Assembly (NCBI GenBank): GCA_032907525.1
Contig: JAJJPM010000005.1
Location: forward strand, 1-64,000
DNA length: 64,000 bases
Source: JAHJQQ01 sp032907525
Lineage (GTDB): Bacteria > Pseudomonadota > Gammaproteobacteria > Thiohalobacterales > Thiohalobacteraceae
Direction: 5' to 3'
Position 1 is the first letter of the stretch, and the number at the start of each line of letters is the position of its first letter. The notes beneath the pieces were generated by a model. It saw only the letters and a list, made by a program, of their open reading frames with translations. It ran no database searches and was not told where the DNA came from. This document shows positions 36,710-46,325 of this stretch, one piece after another. A program made the position numbers and the translations under genes.

Positions 36710-38719
36710 GTGTCCACCCCCAGCCAAAGCCCCGCTCCGACCAGCCGTCGCCCGTCCGTCGGCGCCATCCTGCTGGAATTCCTCGGCTCCATGAATCTCG
36801 CCATCACCCTGCTGGTGGCGGTGGCGATCGCCTCCGTCATCGGCACGGTGCTCAAGCAGAACGAGCCCTACCAGAACTACATCGTGAAGTTCGGCCCGTT
36901 CTGGTTCGAGGCCTTCCAGAGCCTGGGGCTGTACGACGTCTACAGCGCTGGCTGGTTCCTGGTCATCCTGGCCTTCCTGGTGGTGTCCACCAGCGTCTGC
37001 ATCTACCGCAACGCGCCGCACATGCTGCGCGACATGCGCAGCTACCGGTTGAACGCGCGTGAGGAATCGCTGCGCGCCATGCACGCCAACCATGAATGGG
37101 AAGTGGCGCTGCCGGCCGCCGAGGTGGAGCGCCGGGTCGCGGCGGGCCTCGGCACCCAGGGCTACAAGCTGCGCCGCAAGGACCACGGCGATCATACCGT
37201 CGTCGCCGCCATGCGCGGCGCGAGCAACCGGCTGGGCTATCTGCTCACCCATCTGGCCATCGTCATCATCTGCGTCGGTGGCCTGATCGACGGCAACCTG
37301 CCGCTCAAGCTCAAGGAGATGACCGGCCGGATCAAGGTCGAGACCCGCGACATCCCTGCCTCGCAGGTGCCGCGCGAGTCCTGGCTGCCGGTGGGCAATC
37401 CGTCCTTCCGGGGCAGCGTCACCGTGCCGGAGGGCAGCAGCGCCAACATCCTGTTCCTGCGGCTGCGCGACGGTTATCTGATACAGCCGCTGCCGTTTTC
37501 CATCGAGCTCAGGGATTTCCGCGTCGAGCACTACGAGTCCGGCCAGCCGAAGTCGTTCGAGAGCGATCTGGTGATCACCGAGCCGGGCGAGCCGCCCCTT
37601 GAAACCACCATCGCGGTGAACCATCCGCTGATCTACAAGGGCTATGCGATCTACCAGGCCAGCTTCAGCGACGGCGGCACGCGCATGAAGCTCAGCGCCT
37701 GGAGCCTCGGCCGCCCTGAGATGGACGCCCAGCCGTTCGAAGGCGCCGTGTTCGACAGCCTCAAGGTCGACACCAACCAGGGGCCCATGACCCTGGAACT
37801 GGACGACTTCCGGCTGTTCAACATCAATCCGGCCGAGGAAGGGTCCGGGAAACGCTTCCGCAACTTCGGGCCCAACTTCACCTTCAAGCTGCGCAACGCC
37901 GCCGGCGAGGCGCGCGAGTACGAGAATTACATGCTGCCGGTGGAGTTCGAAGGCCGCCCGTTCTTTCTGAGCGGCGTGCGCTCGTCGGTGGCCGAGCCCT
38001 TCTCCTATCTGCACCTGCCGGCCGATCCGCAGGGCGGGCTGGAACGCTTCATGCGCTTCAACGCGCTGCTGCGGGATCAGGCACGGGTGGCGGAGATCGC
38101 GCTGCAGACCACCCGGCAGACCTTCGCGGATGCGCCGCCGGACAATGCCGGCCTGATCCAGGAGGTCGCCACCACCATGCAGCGCCTGGTGGACCTGTTC
38201 GCGCGTGGCGGCTTCGACGCCGTCGCCGCCCAGGTCGAGCAGACCGTGCCCGAGGACAAGCGCCCCGAGGTGCTGGACGCCTATATCAAGGTCCTGCGCA
38301 ATATCCTGACCGCCCTTTATTTCGAGGTGCTCGAGGCCGAGGGCACGGACCTCAGCGGCGGGGTGAGCGAGCGCGACGCCCGGTTCTACGACGATGCCAT
38401 CAACGCGCTGGCCGTGCTGCCGCGCTACGGATCGCCGTTCTTCCTGCAACTAAACAGCTTCGAACACGTCCAAGCCTCCGGGTTGCAAATCGCGCGGGCG
38501 CCCGGCAAGAATGTCGTGTACCTGGGCTTTGCCCTGCTGATTGCCGGGGTTTTCGTGATGTTCTACATCAGCCATCGGCGGTTGTGGGTCAGGCTGCGGG
38601 AGCGCGATGGTCGTACCGAGGTGCTGTTCGCGGGATCCGGCAACCGTGACCAGCGGGACTTCCGCCGGGAGTTCGAGCGGCTGGTCCAGGCCCTGGACGT
38701 GCGGTTCCGTTCAGGTTGA
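36710..38719 (+). CDS. resB: Cytochrome c biogenesis protein ResB (Ccs1)
   Basis: 669 residues. With CcsA it forms the System II machinery that passes heme to apocytochrome c. Membrane helices near the N-terminus (MNLAITLLVAVAIASVIGTVLKQNEP, WFLVILAFLVVSTSVCIYRN), a helix with RLGYLLTHLAIVIICVGGLIDG, a large periplasmic part, and a C-terminal helix (NVVYLGFALLIAGVFVMFYIS). GAGG at 36698-36701 is 8 bases before the GTG at 36710; the GTG at 36704 is an alternative. Cotranscription with ccsA is likely. Confidence 0.94.
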   Translation: MSTPSQSPAPTSRRPSVGAILLEFLGSMNLAITLLVAVAIASVIGTVLKQNEPYQNYIVKFGPFWFEAFQSLGLYDVYSAGWFLVILAFLVVSTSVCIYRNAPHMLRDMRSYRLNAREESLRAMHANHEWEVALPAAEVERRVAAGLGTQGYKLRRKDHGDHTVVAAMRGASNRLGYLLTHLAIVIICVGGLIDGNLPLKLKEMTGRIKVETRDIPASQVPRESWLPVGNPSFRGSVTVPEGSSANILFLRLRDGYLIQPLPFSIELRDFRVEHYESGQPKSFESDLVITEPGEPPLETTIAVNHPLIYKGYAIYQASFSDGGTRMKLSAWSLGRPEMDAQPFEGAVFDSLKVDTNQGPMTLELDDFRLFNINPAEEGSGKRFRNFGPNFTFKLRNAAGEAREYENYMLPVEFEGRPFFLSGVRSSVAEPFSYLHLPADPQGGLERFMRFNALLRDQARVAEIALQTTRQTFADAPPDNAGLIQEVATTMQRLVDLFARGGFDAVAAQVEQTVPEDKRPEVLDAYIKVLRNILTALYFEVLEAEGTDLSGGVSERDARFYDDAINALAVLPRYGSPFFLQLNSFEHVQASGLQIARAPGKNVVYLGFALLIAGVFVMFYISHRRLWVRLRERDGRTEVLFAGSGNRDQRDFRREFERLVQALDVRFRSG

Positions 38720-38802
38720 GTTCAGTGGATTGGGTTAGACTCTGTCCAGCCGCGATCCGGAGTGGCGTCGCCCGCCGGTGACGCCGAGGGGGAGGAATTA
38801 CC

Positions 38803-39978
38803 ATGTCAGTCACCCAGCATGAAATGCTCGACCAGTTCGACGACCGCTCGCTGTTGCGGCGTCTGAGCGGCTTCGACTGGATCTGGGCACTGCTCGTCGT
38901 CGCGGGCAGCGCCTACGCCTATGTGCATTACGCCGAACTGATGGACGGCTACGAGGTCGGCATCCTCGCCGGCTCGGCGCTCACCCTGATCGCCATGGGC
39001 TGGGGCTGGAAGCCGATGCGCCCGTACTCGCTGGCCGTGGCGGCACTGAGCCTGGCGGCCGTCGGGCTGTACGGCGGGAGCCTCGCCGTGGCGGAGACCA
39101 ACTTCTTCCTGAAGTACCTCATCTCCAGCCAGTCGGCGATCATGTGGATGAGCGCGCTCTACGTGCTGGCGACGGCGGCCTACTTCATCGGCCTGTTCGC
39201 GCGTTCGGAATTCAGCAGCAAGGTCGGCACCGCGCTGACCTGGTCCGCGACGGTCATGGGCTCGGTGGGCCTGATGGTGCGCTGGCGCGAGTCCTATCTC
39301 ATCAGCCACGACGTCGGCCACATCCCGGTCAGCAATCTCTACGAAGTATTCATCCTCTTCTCGGTCATCACCGCGCTGCTGTACCTGTTCTACGAGAACC
39401 GTTACCGGACGCGCGCGCTGGGCGGCTTCGTGCTGCTGGTGATCTCGGCGGCGGTGGGTTTCCTGCTGTGGTACACCTTCGACCGCGGCGCGCACGAGAT
39501 CCAGCCGCTGGTACCGGCGCTGCAGAGCTACTGGATGAAGATCCACGTGCCGGCCAACTTCGTCGGCTACGGGGCCTTCGCGCTGGCGGCGATGGTCGGC
39601 ATCGCCTACCTGTTCCGTAGCCACCAGGAGCGTCGGCCGGGTGGCGGCGCCGGCAGCGTTCTGCCGAGCCTGGAGATGCTCGACGACGTCATGTACAAGT
39701 CGATCGCGCTGGGCTTCGCCTTCTTCACTGTCGCGACCATCCTGGGCGCGCTGTGGGCGGCCGAGGCCTGGGGCGGCTACTGGTCCTGGGATCCGAAGGA
39801 GACCTGGGCGCTGATCGTCTGGCTGAACTACGCGGCCTGGCTGCACATGCGTCTGACCAAGGGCTGGCGCGGCACGCCGATGGCCTGGTGGGCGATCGTC
39901 GGCCTGTTCGTCACGCTGTTCGCCTTCCTGGGTGTCAACATGTTCCTGTCGGGCCTGCACTCCTACGGGGAACTGTAG
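38803..39978 (+). CDS. ccsA: Cytochrome c biogenesis protein CcsA (ResC/CcsB-type)
   Basis: 391 residues, about eight membrane helices. Binds heme and delivers it with ResB. The tryptophan-rich periplasmic motif is intact (GGYWSWDPKETWALIVWLNY) and heme-ligand histidines are in helices (SHDVGHIPVSNLYE; KIHVPANFVGYG). GGGGGAGG lies ahead of the ATG. Confidence 0.95.
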   Translation: MSVTQHEMLDQFDDRSLLRRLSGFDWIWALLVVAGSAYAYVHYAELMDGYEVGILAGSALTLIAMGWGWKPMRPYSLAVAALSLAAVGLYGGSLAVAETNFFLKYLISSQSAIMWMSALYVLATAAYFIGLFARSEFSSKVGTALTWSATVMGSVGLMVRWRESYLISHDVGHIPVSNLYEVFILFSVITALLYLFYENRYRTRALGGFVLLVISAAVGFLLWYTFDRGAHEIQPLVPALQSYWMKIHVPANFVGYGAFALAAMVGIAYLFRSHQERRPGGGAGSVLPSLEMLDDVMYKSIALGFAFFTVATILGALWAAEAWGGYWSWDPKETWALIVWLNYAAWLHMRLTKGWRGTPMAWWAIVGLFVTLFAFLGVNMFLSGLHSYGEL

Positions 39979-39994
39979 AATGAAAAGGCTTTTG

Positions 39995-40120
39995 GCCACG
40001 GAATCCACGGAAGAACGCCGAAGAACACATTGAAGGACCGACTCCCCGCGGGTTACCGAGCGGCAGGGTCGCGGGTTTTCGCATCCTGATCTTTCCGTGC
40101 GGTTCCGTGGATTCCATGGC
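39995..40120. repeat. Hairpin repeat copy R6 (ACGGAA family)
   Basis: Left arm 39995-40022 (GCCACGGAATCCACGGAA...) and right arm 40093-40120 (...TTCCGTGGATTCCATGGC) pair imperfectly over 28 bases, centre 70 bases. It fills the gap before dsbA and ends 36 bases upstream of its ATG. Confidence 0.8.
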
Positions 40121-40156
40121 CACACGATTTTTTTGGGTAATGACTGAGGAATGCCG

Positions 40157-40792
40157 ATGAAACGTTTGCTGGCGATGATGGCGCTGCTGTTCGGTGTGAC
40201 GTTGTTGGCCGCGGGTCCGGCGCGTGCCGAGGATCTGGCCGAAGGCATCGACTACATCACCCTGGGGGCGCCGCAGCCGACCGCCGATCCGCAGAAGATC
40301 GAGGTGGTGGAGCTGTTCTGGTACGGTTGCCCGCATTGCTACCATTTCGAGCCCGAGCTGCACGAATGGGTCGGGAAGCAGGCGGACGACGTGCAGTTCG
40401 TGCGCATTCCGGCGATCCTCAATCCGCGCTGGGAGATCCTGGCGCGGGCCTACTACACCGCCGAGCTGCTCGGTGTGCTGGACAAGATCCACACGCCGCT
40501 GTTCGAGGCCATCCACGAGAAAAAGGAGCGGTTCGACACCGAGGATTCGCTGGCGCGGTTCTTTGCCGGACAGGGTGTCGACGAGGCCGAATTCCGCAAG
40601 ACCTACAAGTCGTTCGGTGTGGCCGCCAAGGTCAACCGGGCGCGCCAGATGACCCAGCGCTACGGCATCAACGGCGTGCCCAGCCTGGTCATCAACGGCA
40701 AGTACCGCACCTCCGCGAGCGAGGCCGGCAGCCACGAGGGCATGCTCAAGGTAACCGACCAGCTCGTCGCCAAGGAACGTGAAGCACGCTGA
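40157..40792 (+). CDS. dsbA: Thiol:disulfide interchange protein DsbA
   Basis: 211 residues. Periplasmic oxidase that makes disulfides; CPHC active site in VVELFWYGCPHCYHFEPEL, cis-Pro in GINGVPSLVINGKY. Signal peptide MKRLLAMMALLFGVTLLAAG ends at ARA. GAGGA sits 6 bases before 40157 and directly on the ATG at 40151, so 40157 is preferred. A GGCCACGG-ACGG-CCGTGGCC hairpin follows at 40829-40848. Confidence 0.95.
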   Translation: MKRLLAMMALLFGVTLLAAGPARAEDLAEGIDYITLGAPQPTADPQKIEVVELFWYGCPHCYHFEPELHEWVGKQADDVQFVRIPAILNPRWEILARAYYTAELLGVLDKIHTPLFEAIHEKKERFDTEDSLARFFAGQGVDEAEFRKTYKSFGVAAKVNRARQMTQRYGINGVPSLVINGKYRTSASEAGSHEGMLKVTDQLVAKEREAR

Positions 40793-40909
40793 AGACAGCC
40801 CGCATCGGGTGGCGCGGCGCCGGTTCAGGGCCACGGACGGCCGTGGCCGTCCGCATATACCGGCATCCGCGGACGGACCGTCACCCGTGCGCACGATAAG
40901 GACCATCAC

Positions 40910-42544
40910 ATGAAGGCCGCGGAACTGTTCATAAAGTGTCTCGAGAACGAGGGCGTCGAATACATCTTCGGCGTGCCGGGCGAGGAGAACCTCGATCTCA
41001 TGGACGCCATGCTGGACTCCTCCATTCAGTTCGTCACCTGCCGGCACGAGCAGGGCGCGGCCTTCATGGCCGATGTCTACGGCCGTCTGACCGGGCGCGC
41101 CGGCGTGTGCCTGGCGACGCTGGGACCGGGCGCGACCAACCTTGTCACGGGCGTGGCCGACGCCAACATGGACCACGCGCCGCTGGTCGCCATCGCCGGC
41201 CAGGCGGGCACCAACCGGCTGCACAAGGAATCCCATCAGGTGCTGGATCTGGAACTGATGTTCCAGCCCATCACCAAGTATTCCTCGCGCCTGCTGACGC
41301 CGAACATCATCCCCGAGGTGGTGCGCAAGGCCTTCAAGCTGGCCCAGGCCGAGAAGACCGGCGCGACGTTCATCGAGTTTCCCGAGAACATCGCCAAGAT
41401 GGCCATCGACGAGGTGCCGCTGCCCGTGCACCATCCGGTGGCGCCGGAGCCGGCCCGCGACCGGGTCGAATACGCGGCCGAGCTCATCTCGGCGGCGCGC
41501 AATCCCATCATCCTCGCCGGCAACGGCGTGATCCGCGCGCGCGCCTGGAAGCACCTGGCCGATTTCGCCGCCAAGCTCAACATCCCCGTCGCCAACACCT
41601 TCATGGCCAAGGGCGTGGTGCCGTTCGGCAAGAATCCCCTGGCGCTCGGCAGCGCGGGACTGCAGGCCAACGATTACGTGAGCTGCGGCTTCTCGCGCGC
41701 CGACGTGATCATCTGCATCGGCTACGATCTGGTCGAATACCACCCCTTCCTGTGGCACCCGACCCGCGACCGCAAGATCATCCACATCGACGCCGGCCCG
41801 GCCGAGGTGGATGCCAGCTACATGATCGAAGTGGGTGTGGTCGGCGACATCAAGCACAGCCTGCTGCGCATCGCCGAACTGGCCACACCGCACCAGGGCC
41901 AGCCGATGCGCGCGCTGCGCGACGCCCTGGTGGAGGAGATGGGCCAGCACGCCCGGGACGAGGGCTTCCCGGTCAAGCCGCAGAAGATCATCTGGGACCT
42001 GCGCACCGCGCTGAATTTCGAGGACATCGTCATCTGCGACGTGGGCGCCCACAAGATGTGGATGGCGCGCATGTTCCGCTGCGAGTACCCCAACACCTGC
42101 CTGATCTCGAACGGCTTCGCCAGCATGGGCATTGCAGTCCCCGGTGCCATTGCCGCTAAGCTCGTGTATCCCGACCGGGCCGTGGTGGCCGTCACCGGCG
42201 ACGGCGGGTTCATGATGAATTCCCAGGAGATCGAGACCGCCGTCCGGCTGGGCGTGGCGATCGTCATCCTGATCTGGAACGACGGCGGCTACGGACTGAT
42301 CGACTGGAAGCAGATGAACCACTTCAAGCGCGCCTCGCACGTCCGCTTCGGCAACCCCGACTTCGTCAAGTACGCGGAGTCGTTCGGTGCCAAGGGCTAC
42401 CGCATCGAGCGCACCGAAGACCTCATGCCGACCTTGAAAAAAGCCATCGCCGACCGCACATTGACCATCATCGATTGTCCCGTGGACTACCGCGAGAACC
42501 TGAAGTTGACCGAGAAACTCGGGAGTCTGGTATGCCCCATATGA
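40910..42544 (+). CDS. Acetolactate synthase-like thiamine-diphosphate enzyme, large subunit
   Basis: 544 residues. TPP-dependent enzyme: the catalytic Glu is in CRHEQGAAFMADVYGR, and the TPP motif reads TGDGGFMMNSQEIETAVRLG...LIWNDGGYG. No small regulatory subunit follows, so it resembles the catabolic or unlinked type of acetolactate synthase rather than IlvB. No FAD-specific feature was decided. The next gene overlaps it by 13 bases, suggesting one transcription unit. Confidence 0.88.
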   Translation: MKAAELFIKCLENEGVEYIFGVPGEENLDLMDAMLDSSIQFVTCRHEQGAAFMADVYGRLTGRAGVCLATLGPGATNLVTGVADANMDHAPLVAIAGQAGTNRLHKESHQVLDLELMFQPITKYSSRLLTPNIIPEVVRKAFKLAQAEKTGATFIEFPENIAKMAIDEVPLPVHHPVAPEPARDRVEYAAELISAARNPIILAGNGVIRARAWKHLADFAAKLNIPVANTFMAKGVVPFGKNPLALGSAGLQANDYVSCGFSRADVIICIGYDLVEYHPFLWHPTRDRKIIHIDAGPAEVDASYMIEVGVVGDIKHSLLRIAELATPHQGQPMRALRDALVEEMGQHARDEGFPVKPQKIIWDLRTALNFEDIVICDVGAHKMWMARMFRCEYPNTCLISNGFASMGIAVPGAIAAKLVYPDRAVVAVTGDGGFMMNSQEIETAVRLGVAIVILIWNDGGYGLIDWKQMNHFKRASHVRFGNPDFVKYAESFGAKGYRIERTEDLMPTLKKAIADRTLTIIDCPVDYRENLKLTEKLGSLVCPI

Positions 42545-43359
42545 TCCAGACCCACCCGCACGCCGCCTCCCGGGCGGCCGAGGCCCCCGTGCCCGGCCAG
42601 CAGTTGCGGCTGCTCAGCTACAACATCCAGACCGGCATCAGCACCAGCCGTTATCATCACTACCTGACGCAGAGCTGGAAGCACGTATTGCCGCACGGCG
42701 AGCGTTTCGCCAACCTCGACCGCGTCGCCGCGCTCACCAGCGAATTCGACATCGTCGGGCTCCAGGAGGTCGATGCGGGCAGCCTGCGCAGCAGCTTCGT
42801 CAACCTCACCCAGTACATCGCCGACCGTGCGGAATTCCCGTTCTGGTATGACCAGACCAACCGCCGCATCGGCCCGCTCGCCCAGCACGCCATCGGCGTG
42901 CTGTCGCGCTTCCGCTGCACCGAGATCGTCGAGCACAAGCTGCCCGGGCCGATTCCCGGGCGCGGCACGCTGGCGCTGCGCTTCGGCTATGGTGAGCAGT
43001 CGCTGGTGATCTTCATCGTCCACCTGGCGCTGGGACGACGCACCCGGCTGCAGCAGCTGTCCTACCTCGCCGATCTGGTCAACCAGCACCGCAACGTGGT
43101 GCTGATGGGCGATCTGAATTTCCATTCCCGCAGCCGCGAGATGGAGTTCCTGATCGACCGCACGCTCATGACGGAACCGGTGCACGGGCTCAACACATTC
43201 CCCAGCTGGCGGCCGAACCGCAACATCGACCACATTCTCGTGACGCCGACGCTGCAGGTGAATCATGTGCGGGTGCTCGATTGTCCGGTGTCCGATCACC
43301 TCCCCATCTGCATGGACCTGAGTCTGCCGGCCGGCATCGATCTCTGCGCCGTCGGCTGA
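42532..43359 (+). CDS. Endonuclease/exonuclease/phosphatase family protein
   Basis: 275 residues. EEP fold motifs: LLSYNIQTGI, IVGLQEVDAG (metal Glu), VVLMGDLNFHSRSREM (DxN), and SWRPNRNIDHILV...SDHLPICMDL (the terminal SDH). It may cleave a phosphodiester in nucleic acid or lipid; no signal peptide is clear. GGGAG precedes the ATG at 42532, which overlaps the previous gene by 13 bases. Confidence 0.88.
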   Translation: MPHMIQTHPHAASRAAEAPVPGQQLRLLSYNIQTGISTSRYHHYLTQSWKHVLPHGERFANLDRVAALTSEFDIVGLQEVDAGSLRSSFVNLTQYIADRAEFPFWYDQTNRRIGPLAQHAIGVLSRFRCTEIVEHKLPGPIPGRGTLALRFGYGEQSLVIFIVHLALGRRTRLQQLSYLADLVNQHRNVVLMGDLNFHSRSREMEFLIDRTLMTEPVHGLNTFPSWRPNRNIDHILVTPTLQVNHVRVLDCPVSDHLPICMDLSLPAGIDLCAVG

Positions 43360-43433
43360 CGCGACTCCCTCGCCGGGCGCGTTTGTGCCATCATCGACGC
43401 AGTCCGGCGCCGCGGTCGCCGTCGATCCCAAAG

Positions 43434-43580
43434 ACTCAGTCCGCCATGGAAGGCGCCGGAATGAAACAATGTCCCGAAGCCCCGGGCCCGGTACCCGGCG
43501 GGTGGGGAGGGGTGTTGTGTTGAAGCATGTGATCGTGCCGGTGTTTTTCCGTGTGCTTCCGCGGCAAATGCAGTTCTTGG
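43434..43580. repeat. Hairpin repeat copy R7 (shares centre with R3)
   Basis: Begins ACTCAGTCCGCCATGGAAGG and ends TTCCGCGGCAAATGCAGTTC; the middle (ATGAAACAATGTCCCGAAGCCC in shortened key words ATGAAAC and GAAGCCC, then GGCGGGTGGGGAGG) aligns with R3 at 12051-12205 from end to end. Pairing of the arms is imperfect. It lies 66 bases before the next ATG. Confidence 0.7.
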
Positions 43581-43646
43581 GTTGATTCACGCAGTCCGTC
43601 CGGGACCGGGGGCGCCCCGGACGGCTCATGCCCCGACAGGTTCAGG

Positions 43647-45293
43647 ATGCTCGACGACGATGCCGCCGACCAGGCCGCGGCCTGGAAGCGCAAATACTTC
43701 GACGCGCTGGAACAGCACGAGGTCCGCGAACGTCAGTGGAGCCAGGCGGACGACCTGCTGCGCCGTACACTGTCACGCCTGACGCTCGCGGCGGACGGCC
43801 TGGATGCCGACCTCGACCGCCAGCTCCAGGCCCTGCGCGACGCGATCCGCGACCGGGCCGACGAGGCCGCCCTGCGGCAGCGCATCGAGGCGATGTCGGC
43901 GTCGCTGGTCCGCCTCGACCAGCAGCGTGCGCGCAAGAAGGCAGCGCCGGGGCCTGCCCGCGCGCTCCTCGCCCTGCTCGATACCCTCTCCCTGCCGCGC
44001 GGGCATGCCCGCCGCGCCAAGGCGCTGCGCAGGCGCCTGGAGGAGGCGCCCGCCGACGCCACGGCCGATGCGTTCACGGAGACGATCGGGGAGTTCGCCG
44101 CGCTGCTCCGCGATGCCCTCGCCGCCGTGCCGGAAGCCGAACCGCCGTCCGGCGGCCGCCTGATCGGTCGCCTGCTGGGGCGTGCCGCCAACGGCGACAC
44201 GGCAGACGCGGTGCCGGATGCCGCCATGCCCGCCGCGCCCGCTCCGCTATCGGGGGCCGAGCTGCTGCTGCAGCTGCTGGAGCGGCTCGATCTGCCCGAA
44301 GAGCTGGCGCCGCAGGTCGAGGCCATCAAGGATCAGCTGGAGAACCCCGCCAGCTTCGATCCGCAGACGGTTCTGCGCGACATGGCCGACCTCATCGGCG
44401 CCGTCCGTTCCCGTGTACAGCAGGACCGTGGCGACATCGAGCTGTTCCTCAAGCAGCTCAACGACCGGCTGCAGGACATCGACGCCCATGTGCGCGGCGC
44501 CGAGGCGACCCGCATGGAGTCCTACGAAAGCGGGCGCAGCTTCGGCGATGCGGTGCAGGCACAGGTGCGCGACATCGGCGCGCGCGTCGCCGGCGCCGAT
44601 GACCTCGAACATCTCAAGCGCGACGTGAAGGGACGCATGGATGCGCTGGTCGACCGCCTGGAGCGTCATCGCCGCGAGGAGGGGCGGCGCCAGGCGCAGG
44701 CCGAGGCGCAGATGGCGAGCCTCAATCAGCGCCTGCGCGAGATGGAGGCCGAGTCCGCACAGCTGCGCGACCGTGTGCTCCAGGAACGCGCACAGGCGCT
44801 GACCGACACGCTCACCGGCATTCCCAACCGGCTGGCCTACGAGGAGCGCATTGCCGCCGAATACGCGCGCTGGAAGCGGTTCGGCACACCCCTGGCGCTG
44901 CTGGTGTGGGATGTCGACCGCTTCAAGGACATCAACGACGAATACGGCCACAAGGCGGGCGACAAGGTGCTCAAGGTGATCGCCAGGCTGCTCGCCGAAG
45001 GCGTGCGCGAGACCGATTTCGTCGCACGCCTGGGCGGCGAGGAGTTCGTCATGGTGGTGACCGGTGCGTCCGGTGCCGCCGTGCTCGAGGTCGCCGACAA
45101 GCTGCGCATGGCCGTGTCGCGGTGCGGCTTCCATTTCCGCGGGGATTCGGTCCCCATCACCATTTCCTGCGGCATCGCCGAATTCCGTGCCGGAGACAGC
45201 GTCGATGCCGTCTTCGAGCGCGCCGACCGGGCGCTGTACCGGGCCAAGCACGAGGGCCGGAACCGCTGCATGGACGCCGGCGGCGACGGCTGA
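43647..45293 (+). CDS. Diguanylate cyclase with long coiled-coil N-terminus
   Basis: 548 residues. The C-terminal GGDEF domain (about 380-548) has ARLGGEEFVMV, the metal Asp in WDVDRFKDINDEYGH, and an RxxD inhibitory site (R-E-T-D) five residues before GGEEF, so it should make c-di-GMP and be feedback-inhibited. The N-terminal 370 residues are helical and charged without membrane segments, including a central helical bundle and a coiled coil next to the catalytic domain. Start 43647 (MLDDDAADQ) is preferred over the frame extension to 43551, which runs through the hairpin repeat. Confidence 0.93.
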   Translation: MLDDDAADQAAAWKRKYFDALEQHEVRERQWSQADDLLRRTLSRLTLAADGLDADLDRQLQALRDAIRDRADEAALRQRIEAMSASLVRLDQQRARKKAAPGPARALLALLDTLSLPRGHARRAKALRRRLEEAPADATADAFTETIGEFAALLRDALAAVPEAEPPSGGRLIGRLLGRAANGDTADAVPDAAMPAAPAPLSGAELLLQLLERLDLPEELAPQVEAIKDQLENPASFDPQTVLRDMADLIGAVRSRVQQDRGDIELFLKQLNDRLQDIDAHVRGAEATRMESYESGRSFGDAVQAQVRDIGARVAGADDLEHLKRDVKGRMDALVDRLERHRREEGRRQAQAEAQMASLNQRLREMEAESAQLRDRVLQERAQALTDTLTGIPNRLAYEERIAAEYARWKRFGTPLALLVWDVDRFKDINDEYGHKAGDKVLKVIARLLAEGVRETDFVARLGGEEFVMVVTGASGAAVLEVADKLRMAVSRCGFHFRGDSVPITISCGIAEFRAGDSVDAVFERADRALYRAKHEGRNRCMDAGGDG

Positions 45294-45307
45294 TTCCGTA
45301 CGCGGCC

Positions 45308-45321
45308 TTGATAAGCATCAA
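45308..45321. promoter_or_regulatory. FNR/DNR box TTGATAAGCATCAA
   Basis: Perfect match to TTGAT-N4-ATCAA, 15 bases after the diguanylate cyclase stop. GCATTC at 45345-45350 lies at the class II spacing for a -10. It should drive the norE1-norF1 unit starting at 45428. Confidence 0.85.
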
Positions 45322-45427
45322 GGCATGTGCGCAGGCGTCCATTTGCATTCCCACCGCAGTTCCTGCATACACTATGTCCCTGCAGCCCCATCGCACCCTC
45401 GGCGCCACCGGTCAGCGGACAGATGCC

Positions 45428-46018
45428 ATGACGCACGCCACAGACGCAGACGCTCGGTCGCAATCCTCGGGACCGCCGGGCGATCTCGCCATCTGGTTCT
45501 TCATCCTCGCGGAGCTGGCCGCCTTCGGCGCGTTCTTCGCCGCCTACGCCTTCACCCGCCTCAACCACATCGAGCTGTTCGACACCTATCAACGGCATCT
45601 GGACACCCGTGCGGGACTGATCAACACGCTGGCGCTGATCACCAGCAGCTATTTCGTCGTGCGCGCCGTGGTGGCGGTGCGCGGCGGTCTCCCGCGGCAG
45701 TGCGCGCGCTGGCTGTGGGGCGCGATCGCGCTGGGTGGCGTGTTCGTGGTGGTGAAGCTGTTCGAGTTCGGCGTGCACCTCGGCGCCGGCGTGACGCTGA
45801 GCACCAACACGTTCTACATGTTCTACCTGTCGTTGACCTTCTTTCACTTCATGCACGTGCTGCTGGGCATGGTGATCCTGACGGTGGTGGCGGTGAAGGC
45901 GGGGCGCGGCGACTACACGCCGGCCGAGCATACCGGCGTGGAGACCGGCGCCTCCTACTGGCATATGGTGGATCTGGTGTGGCTGATCCTCTTTCCTCTG
46001 GTGTATGTGATGCGATGA
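45428..46018 (+). CDS. norE: NorE-like cytochrome c oxidase subunit III family protein (copy 1)
   Basis: 196 residues, five membrane helices, the short subunit-III type accompanying nor genes. Text GDLAIWFFILAELAAFGAFFAAY and STNTFYMFYLSLTFFHFMHV is nearly identical to the copy at 58645. The C-terminal 70 residues are almost unchanged between them (ASYWHMVDLVWLILFPLVYVM). Helps cNOR assembly or activity in other denitrifiers, mechanism not established. The ATG at 45428 matches the N-terminal length of copy 2. The stop overlaps norF1 by ATGA. Confidence 0.9.
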   Translation: MTHATDADARSQSSGPPGDLAIWFFILAELAAFGAFFAAYAFTRLNHIELFDTYQRHLDTRAGLINTLALITSSYFVVRAVVAVRGGLPRQCARWLWGAIALGGVFVVVKLFEFGVHLGAGVTLSTNTFYMFYLSLTFFHFMHVLLGMVILTVVAVKAGRGDYTPAEHTGVETGASYWHMVDLVWLILFPLVYVMR

Positions 46019-46290
46019 GCGCGCCTGAACCTTCATCCGCGGCGGCAACGCGCACCTGGCTGGTGCTGGTCGCACTGACGCTGACGACGTTCAGCTTCGG
46101 TGTGCGGGGCTACGAAGGTATGGGCCTGGTGGCGGCAGTGCTGCTGATCGCGCTCATCAAGGGCCAGCTGGTGGTCGATCATTTCATGCAGCTGCGGCGC
46201 GGCGCGCGCATGTGGCGTATGCTGCTGACGGGCTATCTGGTCACCATCGGCGCTCTGATCGCCATCGCCTTCGCGGTGGCCGGATGGTGA
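46015..46290 (+). CDS. norF: NorF-like subunit IV family protein (copy 1)
   Basis: 91 residues, three membrane helices (TWLVLVALTLTTFSFGV; GLVAAVLLIALIKGQLVVDHFMQ; MLLTGYLVTIGALIAIAFAVAGW). Matches the prokaryotic cytochrome oxidase subunit IV family used by NorF. Start overlaps the norE1 stop by four bases (ATGA), so translation is coupled. Paralogue at 59240. Confidence 0.88.
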   Translation: MSAPEPSSAAATRTWLVLVALTLTTFSFGVRGYEGMGLVAAVLLIALIKGQLVVDHFMQLRRGARMWRMLLTGYLVTIGALIAIAFAVAGW

Positions 46291-46325
46291 GCCGCCACAC
46301 CATGCCTGCAGGCCGGGGAGAGGCG

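Noticed and set aside
35138..38449. Minus-strand open frame of 1103 codons opposite resB and cytochrome c4
   Set aside because: It covers engB in the wrong frame and lies opposite well-supported genes; the protein is Arg/His/Gly rich without motifs. Long antisense frames are expected at this G+C content.
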